Shown piece after piece: positions 5,193 to 11,248 of a stretch of DNA of 11,248 bases. Position 1 is the stretch's first letter. Each line of letters starts with the position of its first letter. The translations under genes were made by a program, and so were the position numbers. The DNA lies in assembly GCA_016929795.1 (NCBI GenBank), contig JAFGIA010000026.1, positions 1 to 11,248 of the forward strand. The letters are read 5' to 3'. The stretch comes from Anaerolineae bacterium. Lineage in GTDB: Bacteria > Chloroflexota > Anaerolineae > JAAYZQ01. The notes beneath the pieces were generated by a model that saw only the letters and a program-made list of their open reading frames with translations, was not told the origin of the DNA and made no database searches.

Positions 5193-6353
5193 TCAATCGT
5201 ATGCTTCCAGGATGTGCGTGATCGCCGTGGCGCCGCTCCCGCCGATATTCTGCGCCATGCCCAGGCGCGCGTGGGCGAGTTGGTTTTCACCCGCCTCCCC
5301 GCGCAGTTGCTGCGCCACTTCTACCACCTGGTATATACCCGTTGCCCCTACGGGGTGGCCGCGTGCCTTCAATCCACCCATCGTGCAGATCGGAATTTTG
5401 CCTTCGAGCGTGATTTCGCCAGCCTGCGCCAGCCACGTCCCCTTGCCGCGCTCGGCAAAGCCGCTCGCCTCCAGGCTGAGCGCCGACATGATCGTAAATG
5501 CGTCGTGCACTTCGAACAGGTCGATGTCGCGTGGCCCCACACCCGCCTGCTGGTATGCCTTGGACGCCGACGCCTCCACAGCCGACAGCCAAAGCGGGTC
5601 GGGCCGGTCGTGCACCGCTACCGCGTCGGTGGCTATGCTCGAGGCCAGGATGCGTACCCCCCGCCCGTTCATATACTCGCGCGCCACGGCTGTTGGCGCC
5701 AGAACCACGGCTGCCGCACCGTCGCCAATCGCCGACGAGTCGAGCAGGTTGATCGGATCGGCGATCATGCGCGCCCGTTTGAACTGCTCGACTGTCACCG
5801 GATGTTGAAACATGGCGTATGGGTTATTCACCGCGTTGCGGTGAGCGTTCAGCGTAAAATTTGCAAAGTCCTCGTGCTTCAGGCCATATTCGTACATATA
5901 GCGCCGCATCAGCAGGGCGTTGATGCTAACAAAGGTCAGGCCGTGGATTGATTCGTAATCGGCATCGGCCGCCATCACCAGGCCCGTTGTCGTCTCGGCG
6001 TTCACCGTGTCGCTCATCTTTTCCACGCCGGCGACGATCACCAGGTCGGACAGCCCGCCCGCGACGGCGGCATATCCCTGGCGCAGTGCCGCTGCGCCAG
6101 AGCCACACGCCGCCTCTACCTTGATCGCCTCGATCCCGCGCAGCCCGACAAAATCCGCGATCAATGCGCCCAGGTGTTCCTGCCCTGTCAGCAGGCCCGA
6201 CAGCATGTTGCCTACATATAATGCATCGGCCGTCTCTACGCCGGCATCCGCCATTGCTGCCAGCACCGCCTCGCCCGCCAGGTGCCTCAGCGATCGATCC
6301 CAATGCTCGTCAACCCTTGTTTGTCCAATTCCGATAATACTGACGTCTCTCAT
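5193..6353 (-). CDS. Archaeal-type acetyl-CoA C-acetyltransferase (thiolase)
   Basis: A 386-residue thiolase, full length for the archaeal/SCP2-like branch. It condenses two acetyl-CoA to acetoacetyl-CoA, the first step of the mevalonate pathway. Visible are the nucleophilic C83 (EAACGSG), H283 (EVHDAF) and H333 in GGLKARGHPVGATG. The position where bacterial biosynthetic thiolases carry the second catalytic Cys near the C-terminus (CxGG) reads QNIGGSG, with N369, as expected for this branch. The start at 6353 has AGGAT/AGGAT just upstream. The next gene (DUF35) begins 79 bases later; the HMG-CoA synthase precedes it by 77 bases that hold a long palindrome. Function as the partner of these two proteins is strongly suggested by context. 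Confidence 0.92.
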   Translation of the reverse strand: MRDVSIIGIGQTRVDEHWDRSLRHLAGEAVLAAMADAGVETADALYVGNMLSGLLTGQEHLGALIADFVGLRGIEAIKVEAACGSGAAALRQGYAAVAGGLSDLVIVAGVEKMSDTVNAETTTGLVMAADADYESIHGLTFVSINALLMRRYMYEYGLKHEDFANFTLNAHRNAVNNPYAMFQHPVTVEQFKRARMIADPINLLDSSAIGDGAAAVVLAPTAVAREYMNGRGVRILASSIATDAVAVHDRPDPLWLSAVEASASKAYQQAGVGPRDIDLFEVHDAFTIMSALSLEASGFAERGKGTWLAQAGEITLEGKIPICTMGGLKARGHPVGATGIYQVVEVAQQLRGEAGENQLAHARLGMAQNIGGSGATAITHILEAYD

Positions 6354-6366
6354 ATCCTATCCTGGA

Positions 6367-6424
6367 CGGTGTTTGGTTTTTGGGGTTCGGATGGTACCAT
6401 CCAAACCCCAAAAACCAAAGACCG
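6367..6424. repeat. Long near-perfect palindrome between the synthase and thiolase genes
   Basis: Arms TTTGGTTTTTGGGGTT (6372-6387) and its exact complement (6404-6419) flank a perfect 14-bp palindrome (GGATGGTACCATCC, 6389-6402). The only mismatch in 48 bases is C6388 opposite A6403. Beyond one further mismatch, pairing extends to 6367/6424. It forms a strong hairpin in the mRNA. There is no T tract typical of a terminator, so it may stabilise or process the transcript, or be a small inserted repeat. Confidence 0.85.
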
Positions 6425-6430
6425 GATATT

Positions 6431-7483
6431 CTAGTGCATGTGCAGCTTTTTCCGATAGCGCACGTACATCCCATAGTCGATCTCTTTGCGCCGGTCGATG
6501 TAGGTGCGGGTGCGCGGGGCGCGGCTGCGCCGCTCCTCGATTTTGTCAGTGACGTGCATCGAGATGGCGTCGCTGCCGGCGCCCGATCCGAACGACACGA
6601 GCAGCACGCGATCACCAGGCTGTGCCTCATCGAGAATGGCGGTCAGCCCGAGCATCGAGGAGCCTGCGTATGTGTTGCCCACCACGGGGCAGAGGAGCCC
6701 GGTGCGCGTTTGCTCGGGCGTAAAGCCCAACTCGCGCGCTGCCCGTTCGGGGAACTTGGGATTGGGCTGGTGAAAAACCGCCGCTGTGTAATCCTCTGGT
6801 CTTGTCCCCAGCTCCTCCATCAGTCGCCGCGCCGATTCGAGCACGTGTTTAAAGTAGGCAGGATCGCCGGTGAAGCGGCTGCCGTGCTGCGGATAATGCT
6901 GGCGTGGCCGCCGAAAAAAGTCGGGCGTGTCGGTCACGTATGACAGTGAGCCCTCGATGGTGGCCAATGAATCATCGGCCAAGCCGATAATGAACGCGGC
7001 ACCGCCGGCTCCGGCCGTGTATTCGAGGGCATCGCCGGGCCGTCCCTGTGCTGTGTCCATGCCGATGGCCAGGGCATAGTCGGCCATACCCGAGCCGACG
7101 AACCCCATCGCAGCCTGGAACGCCTCGGTGCCCGCCTTGCAGGCAAACTCCCAATCCGCCGCCTGGGTGGCCGGCACCGCGCCAATCGCCTCGGCCACGA
7201 TCGTCGAGGTTGGTTTGACGGCGTAGGGGTGAGACTCGCTGCCCACCCACACGGCGCGAATGGCTGTCGGGTCGATGCCTGCGCGCGCCAAGGCATTGCG
7301 TGCCGCCTCCACCGACATGGTGGCCGTGTCTTCATCCGGCCCCGGCACCGCCTTTTCCTTGATCGGCGACCCTCCCTGCCCATCGGTCCACACACGATCT
7401 ACCTCACTGCCAGGCAGGCGGAAGCGAGGTACATATGCACCATATCCTACAACACCCACATCCCGAATCGGTTTCAACAACAT
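6431..7483 (-). CDS. Archaeal-type hydroxymethylglutaryl-CoA synthase
   Basis: A 350-residue protein, the usual length of archaeal HMG-CoA synthases. It condenses acetoacetyl-CoA with acetyl-CoA to HMG-CoA. With the start at 7483 the catalytic residues are E83 (GSESHP), C115 (EFACKAGTE) and H238 (FHQPNPKFP); GNTYAGS (269-275) is also conserved. The start at 7483 was chosen because the following sequence ([17 protein letters not shown]) matches the family start, although the Shine-Dalgarno is weak (AAAGAG). The ATG at 7504 is an alternative. The frame is open to 7639, but that part overlaps the promoter and a terminator-like hairpin and cannot be translated. First gene of the three-gene operon. 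Confidence 0.92.
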   Translation of the reverse strand: MLLKPIRDVGVVGYGAYVPRFRLPGSEVDRVWTDGQGGSPIKEKAVPGPDEDTATMSVEAARNALARAGIDPTAIRAVWVGSESHPYAVKPTSTIVAEAIGAVPATQAADWEFACKAGTEAFQAAMGFVGSGMADYALAIGMDTAQGRPGDALEYTAGAGGAAFIIGLADDSLATIEGSLSYVTDTPDFFRRPRQHYPQHGSRFTGDPAYFKHVLESARRLMEELGTRPEDYTAAVFHQPNPKFPERAARELGFTPEQTRTGLLCPVVGNTYAGSSMLGLTAILDEAQPGDRVLLVSFGSGAGSDAISMHVTDKIEERRSRAPRTRTYIDRRKEIDYGMYVRYRKKLHMH

Positions 7484-7572
7484 CTCTTTCGCTCTGGCTC
7501 TCATTCGTATTCGTCTTTTGCCCGAGTCCTCTCGATCCAAGACCGAGACTTCTGCACCTGGCTTTTTGCCCC

Positions 7573-7597
7573 AAAAAAGGGGCTCCGCAGAGCCCCT
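7573..7597 (-). terminator. Terminator-like hairpin in the leader of the mevalonate operon
   Basis: On the minus strand AGGGGCTC (7597-7590), loop TGCG, GAGCCCCT (7585-7578), then six T (ending at 7573). It lies 7-30 bases behind the expected transcription start, pointing the same way as the operon, so most transcripts would have to pass it. A second G4 tract (GGGGC, just after the T run) could pair with the downstream C4 arm as an alternative structure. Confidence 0.7.
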
Positions 7598-7610
7598 CTG
7601 CCAGGGGGTG

Positions 7611-7639
7611 AGTATACTATAGCACAAAACGTCTGTCAA
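7611..7639 (-). promoter_or_regulatory. Near-consensus sigma-70 promoter of the mevalonate operon
   Basis: On the minus strand, -35 TTGACA (7639-7634), 17-base spacer, -10 TATACT (7616-7611). The expected start is near 7604, giving a leader of ~120 nt to the ATG at 7483. Short inverted arms GTCTG/CAGAC (7631-7635, 7647-7651) overlap the -35 element. Confidence 0.8.
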
Positions 7640-7678
7640 AAACTACCAGACTGCCCACAAGGCCCGTCGAATCCTGCC

Positions 7679-7717
7679 AATCCCGATTCGCCCATGCTAT
7701 GTGAGCGAATCGGGATT
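7679..7717. repeat. Perfect 13-bp inverted repeat downstream of uvrA
   Basis: AATCCCGATTCGC (7679-7691) and its exact complement (7705-7717) around a 13-base loop. It has no T tract on either strand. It lies 84 bases beyond the uvrA stop and 40 bases upstream of the mevalonate -35 box, so it could be a transcript end or a protein-binding site. Confidence 0.7.
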
Positions 7718-7727
7718 CGTGATGGGT

Positions 7728-7795
7728 GCTTGAGCGTGCCGGAAACCGTAACGCAACCAGATGCAGGTTGTGTCAGGCAGGCGCGGCGCTCAAGC
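7728..7795. repeat. Nested inverted repeats directly behind uvrA
   Basis: Closing arms GCTTGAGCG (7728-7736) and CGCTCAAGC (7787-7795) enclose a small CAACC/GGTTG hairpin (7754-7758, 7766-7770). It starts 6 bases after the uvrA stop codon. Together with 7679-7717 it probably forms the 3' end of the uvrA transcript. The 161 bases between 7640 and 7800 hold no gene. Confidence 0.6.
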
Positions 7796-7800
7796 GCGCA

Positions 7801-10776
7801 CTATGAACTGGCAGGCGCATTCAACATCCTGTCCAGGAACTGGCCGGTGTACGATTTCCGCACGTGCGATACTTCCTCTGGGGTGCCCTCGGCGACAACC
7901 CAGCCGCCGCCCTGGCCGCCTTCAGGCCCCAGGTCGACGATCCAGTCGGCGGCCTTGATCACGTCGAGGTTGTGCTCGATCACTACCACTGTGTTGCCCT
8001 GATCCACCAACCGCTGGAGCACCTGCAACAGCTTCTCAATGTCGGCAAAGTGGAGCCCTGTGGTCGGCTCGTCCAGGATGTAGAAGGTGCGGCCAGTGGA
8101 TCGGCGCGCCAGCTCTTTCGATAGCTTGACGCGTTGTGCCTCACCGCCCGACAGTGTCGTGGCCGGCTGGCCGAGGCGAATGTAGCCCAGGCCCACATCC
8201 GATAGTGTTTGCAGCTTGGTGCGGATGCGCGGCACGTTCGAAAAGAACCCGAGCGCCTCGTCCACGGTCATGTCGAGCACCTCGGCGATGTGCTTGCCTT
8301 TGTAGTGGATCTCGAGCGCCTCCCGGTTGTAACGTTTGCCGTGGCACACCTCACAGGGCACATAGACGTCTGGCAGAAATTGCATCTCGATCTTGATGAT
8401 GCCGTCGCCGCGGCACGCCTCGCACCGCCCACCTTTTACGTTAAAGCTAAAGCGTCCCGGCTTGTAGCCGCGCGCTTTGGCATCGGGCAGGCGAGCAAAC
8501 AGGTCGCGGATGTCGGTGAACACGTTTGTATAGGTCGCCGGATTCGAGCGTGGCGTGCGGCCAATTGGTGCCTGATCAATGTTCACCACCTTGTCGATGT
8601 GCTCCAACCCCTCGATCGCGTCATGCTGGCCTGGCCTGGCCTTGGCACGGTAGAAGAACTGGTTCAGCCGGTTGTAGAGCACCTCGACCACCAGGCTGCT
8701 CTTGCCCGAGCCCGAGACGCCGGTGACGGCGACAAACTTTTGTAGGGGAAAACGGACGTTGATCGCTTTCAGGTTGTTCTCCCGTGCGCCGACCACGGTG
8801 ACAAAGTGGCCGCTCCCCGGGCGCCGCTCTGCTAGCATCGTGATTTTGCGATCGCCGCGCAGGTAGGCCGCTGTCAGCGAGTGCTCGCAGCGCAGGAACT
8901 CGCTTGTCGGTGCCGAGCATACGACCTGGCCTCCGTGCTCGCCGGCCCCCGGTCCCAGGTCGAGGATCCAATCGGCCGCCAGCATCGTCTCTGCGTCGTG
9001 CTCGACCACCAATACGGTGTTGCCCAGGTCACGCATCCCCATCAGTGTCTGGATCAGGCGGCCGTTGTCGCGCGGGTGCAGGCCGATGCTGGGCTCATCG
9101 AGGATGTAGAGCACGCCCATCAGCCGCGATCCGATCTGTGTCGCCAGCCGGATGCGCTGCGCCTCACCGCCCGACAGGGTCGAAGCCTGGCGGTCGATGG
9201 TCAGATAGTCAAGCCCGACGTTCGCCATGAACGACAGCCTGTCGTTCAGCTCCTTAAAGATCTGGCGCGCAATCGCCTGCTGCCGCTGCGTCAACAGCCC
9301 ATCGCCCCCGGCGCCATCGCCGTTCCCGCTCGAGTCACTCAACTGCTCCACCCAGCGCAGCATATCGGTCACCGACAGAGCTGTGATCTGGTCGATCGAT
9401 TGGCCGGCAACTGTCACTGCCAGTGCTTCGGGCTTGAGCCGGCGTCCTTGGCACGCGGGACATGGGCGCTCGGCCATGTAACGCTCGATCTCTTGCCGGG
9501 CATAATCTGACGATGCTTCACGATGGCGGCGTTGCAGGTTCGGGATCACCCCTTCGAAGTGGGTGGTATAGGTGCGTGCTTTGCCCTTCGAGGCACTGTA
9601 CTGCAGCGTGACCTGCTCGCCGCGCCGCCCTCCATGCAGGATATAGTTCAACTGCGTAGGTGTGAGCTCGCGCACCGGTACATCGAGCGGGATCTCTTGC
9701 TGCCTGGCTGCGGCTTCGAGCAGTTGCGTATAATAGCTGTCGCCCGATCGATCCCGCGTCCAGGGCTCCACAGCCCCCTGTTTCAGGCTTTTGCCCCGAT
9801 CGGGAATGATCAGGTCGGGGTGCATCTCGAGCTCCGTGCCCAGGCCCATGCACGCCGGGCAGGCGCCGTGTGGGCTGTTGAACGAGAAGGTGCGCGGTTC
9901 GATCTCGGATAGGCTGATGCCGCAGTGCACGCACGAAAAGTGCTCCGAGAAGAGGTGATCGCGTGGCGCATCGCGGTCGGTCACGTCGGCCACCATCATG
10001 ATCCCGCCACCCAGCCTGAGCGCCGTCTCGACCGAGTCGGCCAGCCGCGCGCGGTCCATCCCGCCCCCGTCGCCACCACTCTCCCCTTCGCCGCCACGCA
10101 CGATCAGCCGGTCGACCACTGCCTCAATGGTATGCATCTTGTAGCGGTCGAGGTCAATCTCCTGGTCGACGTCGAGTACCTCTCCGTCGACACGCACGCG
10201 CACGTATCCGAGTTTGCGTACATCTTCGAACACCTTTCGGTGCTCACCCTTCCGGTCTTTGATCAGTGGTGCCATGAGCAGCACGCGACTGCCGGCAGGC
10301 ATCTCCTGGATCGCTTCCACGATCTGGCCCACCGTCTGCTGGTTCACCTCGCGCCCACACTGTGGGCAGTGGGGCACGCCGATGCGCGCATACAGGAGGC
10401 GCAAATAGTCATAGATCTCGGTCACCGTGCCGACTGTGGACCGTGGATTGCGGCTGGCGCCCTTCTGATCGATGCTGATCGCCGGGCTGAGGCCGTCGAT
10501 CTGGTCGACGTCTGGCTTTTGCATCTCGCCCAGGAATTGGCGCGCGTACGCCGACAGCGACTCGACATAGCGGCGCTGTCCCTCGGCGTAGAGGGTGTCG
10601 AACGCCAGCGACGACTTGCCAGAACCTGATAGGCCTGTGATGACGATCAGCTTGTCGCGAGGCAGCTCCACGTCCACGTTCTTCAGGTTATGCTCGCGGG
10701 CACCGCGAACGACAATCTTTTTCGCCTCGCTCGTATCCACTTCTACCGCGTCTCTTATCAGCTCGTCCTGTGCCAT
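7801..10776 (-). CDS. uvrA: Excinuclease ABC subunit A
   Basis: A 991-residue UvrA, the dimeric ATPase that finds damaged DNA and hands it to UvrB in nucleotide excision repair. Both ABC modules are complete: Walker A at 48-56 (GLSGSGKSS) and 686-694 (GVSGSGKSS); signatures LSGGEAQR at 534-541 and 875-882; Walker [11 protein letters not shown] (558-567) and [10 protein letters not shown] (900-909). Zinc modules are C282-x2-C285 with C306-x2-C309, and C785-x2-C788 with C808-x2-C811; C137/C140 and C439/C442 form additional CxxC pairs. It is longer than typical UvrA by some 40-50 residues, partly from two Gly/Asp-rich stretches (about 228-240 and 481-493). The start at 10776 is preceded by GAGGAG about 11 bases away and AAGG nearer. 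Confidence 0.97.
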   Translation of the reverse strand: MAQDELIRDAVEVDTSEAKKIVVRGAREHNLKNVDVELPRDKLIVITGLSGSGKSSLAFDTLYAEGQRRYVESLSAYARQFLGEMQKPDVDQIDGLSPAISIDQKGASRNPRSTVGTVTEIYDYLRLLYARIGVPHCPQCGREVNQQTVGQIVEAIQEMPAGSRVLLMAPLIKDRKGEHRKVFEDVRKLGYVRVRVDGEVLDVDQEIDLDRYKMHTIEAVVDRLIVRGGEGESGGDGGGMDRARLADSVETALRLGGGIMMVADVTDRDAPRDHLFSEHFSCVHCGISLSEIEPRTFSFNSPHGACPACMGLGTELEMHPDLIIPDRGKSLKQGAVEPWTRDRSGDSYYTQLLEAAARQQEIPLDVPVRELTPTQLNYILHGGRRGEQVTLQYSASKGKARTYTTHFEGVIPNLQRRHREASSDYARQEIERYMAERPCPACQGRRLKPEALAVTVAGQSIDQITALSVTDMLRWVEQLSDSSGNGDGAGGDGLLTQRQQAIARQIFKELNDRLSFMANVGLDYLTIDRQASTLSGGEAQRIRLATQIGSRLMGVLYILDEPSIGLHPRDNGRLIQTLMGMRDLGNTVLVVEHDAETMLAADWILDLGPGAGEHGGQVVCSAPTSEFLRCEHSLTAAYLRGDRKITMLAERRPGSGHFVTVVGARENNLKAINVRFPLQKFVAVTGVSGSGKSSLVVEVLYNRLNQFFYRAKARPGQHDAIEGLEHIDKVVNIDQAPIGRTPRSNPATYTNVFTDIRDLFARLPDAKARGYKPGRFSFNVKGGRCEACRGDGIIKIEMQFLPDVYVPCEVCHGKRYNREALEIHYKGKHIAEVLDMTVDEALGFFSNVPRIRTKLQTLSDVGLGYIRLGQPATTLSGGEAQRVKLSKELARRSTGRTFYILDEPTTGLHFADIEKLLQVLQRLVDQGNTVVVIEHNLDVIKAADWIVDLGPEGGQGGGWVVAEGTPEEVSHVRKSYTGQFLDRMLNAPASS

Positions 10777-10821
10777 GCCTTGGTTTTCTCCTCAACCTAT
10801 CCTGCCCGCACTTGGCTCGAC

Positions 10822-10878
10822 GGCACCATGCCGCTCTGTCCACGCAGGGTTGTGGTGCCTGGCCCCGACCATGGGCCA
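10822..10878 (-). other. Structured 5' leader of uvrA
   Basis: The ~117-nt leader holds two stems: TGGCCC/GGGCCA (10860-10865, 10873-10878) and GGCACCA/TGGTGCC (10822-10828, 10853-10859). No LexA-like site that I recognise is visible. Function unknown. Confidence 0.4.
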
Positions 10879-10899
10879 GCCGCCGGACGGCAGCCTGAC

Positions 10900-10928
10900 A
10901 TTATAGCACGAAAATCCGCCGCTACAAA
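10900..10928 (-). promoter_or_regulatory. uvrA promoter with extended -10
   Basis: On the minus strand, -10 TATAAT (10905-10900) preceded by TGC (extended -10). The -35 at 17 bases is weak (TTTGTA, 10928-10923). A perfect TTGACA at 10950-10945 is 39 bases away and cannot serve this -10. Confidence 0.6.
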
Positions 10929-10976
10929 AAACTGTGGCGCGGTTTGTCAACCCACAGGCCGTGGAAGCTCCTGGAG

Positions 10977-11005
10977 TTGCCCCTTTGTGGGAAAGTTGGT
11001 ACAAT
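10977..11005 (+). promoter_or_regulatory. Promoter of the class V aminotransferase gene
   Basis: -35 TTGCCC (10977-10982), 17-base spacer, -10 TACAAT (11000-11005). The expected start is near 11012, giving a leader of ~125 nt. It diverges from the uvrA promoter. Confidence 0.65.
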
Positions 11006-11013
11006 GCGTTTGC

Positions 11014-11094
11014 GTCGGGAGGGGAAGGGACACGGCGCAGTGCCCGAGCGCAGATCAGCCATTCCGCAGTTGCACTGTTTTTGTGTCCCTCGAC
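11014..11094 (+). promoter_or_regulatory. Structured leader, possible cis-regulatory RNA
   Basis: AGGGACAC (11026-11033) pairs exactly with GTGTCCCT (11083-11090), extended outward by GTCG/CGAC (11014-11017, 11091-11094) across a one-sided bulge. Inside, CAGTGC (11038-11043) can pair with GCACTG (11072-11077), which is followed at once by five T. A competing short hairpin CAGT-TGC-ACTG (11067-11077) uses the same strand. This layout resembles a riboswitch or attenuator, but I match it to no known class. Confidence 0.45.
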
Positions 11095-11137
11095 GATGGT
11101 CAAATCATCAGACGAGTCCTTACAGGGAGGTAAAACT

Positions 11138-11248
11138 ATGTACAAAAAGTTGTTCATTCCAGGTCCAACCCACGTGCGCCAGGAGATTCTGGACGCACAG
11201 GCGGCCCCCATGATCGGCCACCGCACGCAGGATTATGCCAGGCTCCAG
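11138..11248 (+). CDS. Class V aminotransferase (serine-pyruvate/alanine-glyoxylate type), 5' part
   Basis: Only the first 37 residues are in the window: MYKKLFIPGPTHVRQEILDA and then PMIGHRTQDY. The pattern IPGPTxVxxEIL...PMIGHR is the N-terminus of PLP-dependent class V aminotransferases of the alanine-glyoxylate/serine-pyruvate group, which move the amino group between serine or alanine and glyoxylate or pyruvate-type acceptors. The PLP lysine lies outside the window, so the exact substrate cannot be told. In many bacteria this gene precedes serA for serine metabolism; that neighbour would be to the right. The start at 11138 has GGGAGGT six bases upstream. Confidence 0.85.
   Translation, partial: MYKKLFIPGPTHVRQEILDAQAAPMIGHRTQDYARLQ

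Noticed and set aside
4972..5951. Two plus-strand open frames of ~280 codons opposite thiolase and DUF35
   Set aside because: Antisense shadows of clear catalytic genes with no recognisable domain.
7484..7639. N-terminal extension of HMG-CoA synthase to 7639
   Set aside because: It would include the promoter and a terminator hairpin, and the added residues are not part of the family.
8209..10629. Several plus-strand open frames of 180-234 codons inside uvrA
   Set aside because: Shadows of the GC-rich uvrA gene; none has a family motif.
10945..10950. Perfect TTGACA as the -35 box of uvrA
   Set aside because: It is 39 bases from the only good -10 box, and nothing like a -10 lies 16-18 bases from it.
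1..11248. CRISPR array, tRNA or rRNA genes, insertion-sequence transposase
   Set aside because: No regularly spaced repeats, no tRNA-like cloverleaf and no transposase or integrase coding sequence were seen on either strand.

Overview
The window looks like a bacterial chromosome of fairly high GC. It is most consistent with Chloroflexota (Anaerolineae-like). The main argument is an archaeal-type mevalonate entry cluster (HMG-CoA synthase, thiolase, Zn-ribbon/OB protein) in a genome with bacterial sigma-70 promoters, strong Shine-Dalgarno sites and a bacterial UvrA. The assignment is an inference; no rRNA or other marker is present.

Left part (1-4630), accessory and rearranged. Three small toxin-antitoxin-like units lie on the minus strand: a nucleotidyltransferase cut by the left edge, an AbrB/PIN pair, and a UPF0175/DUF3368 pair followed by two small unknown ORFs. 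Each has its own promoter with a 17-base spacer. Between the first two units sit two convergent genes that both look internally deleted. One is a SWIM zinc-finger type gene on the plus strand (440-1625). The other is a gene of an unnamed conserved family starting MSEYQYYEFQA on the minus strand (2449-1635). Each keeps its start codon and its C-terminal part, but the two ends are in different frames. The UPF0175/DUF3368 unit is bracketed by a ~120-bp imperfect direct repeat. That repeat consists of the last 15 codons and terminator of the Zn-ribbon/OB gene, so the unit appears to have been inserted at, or recombined into, the 3' end of that gene.

Centre (4630-7640), metabolic operon on the minus strand. 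The order is HMG-CoA synthase (7483-6431), thiolase (6353-5193), Zn-ribbon/OB protein (5113-4706). In archaea these three products form one complex that condenses acetyl-CoA to HMG-CoA. Transcription should start at a near-consensus promoter (7611-7639). A terminator-like hairpin lies directly behind the expected start, a 48-bp palindrome separates the first two genes, and a further promoter with tandem 8-bp repeats precedes the third.

Right part (7640-11248). A complete uvrA (10776-7801, minus) encodes the nucleotide-excision-repair damage sensor, with both ATPase sites and both zinc modules intact. Inverted repeats follow it. Divergently, on the plus strand, a promoter and a ~125-nt structured leader precede the first 37 codons of a class V aminotransferase (11138 onward).
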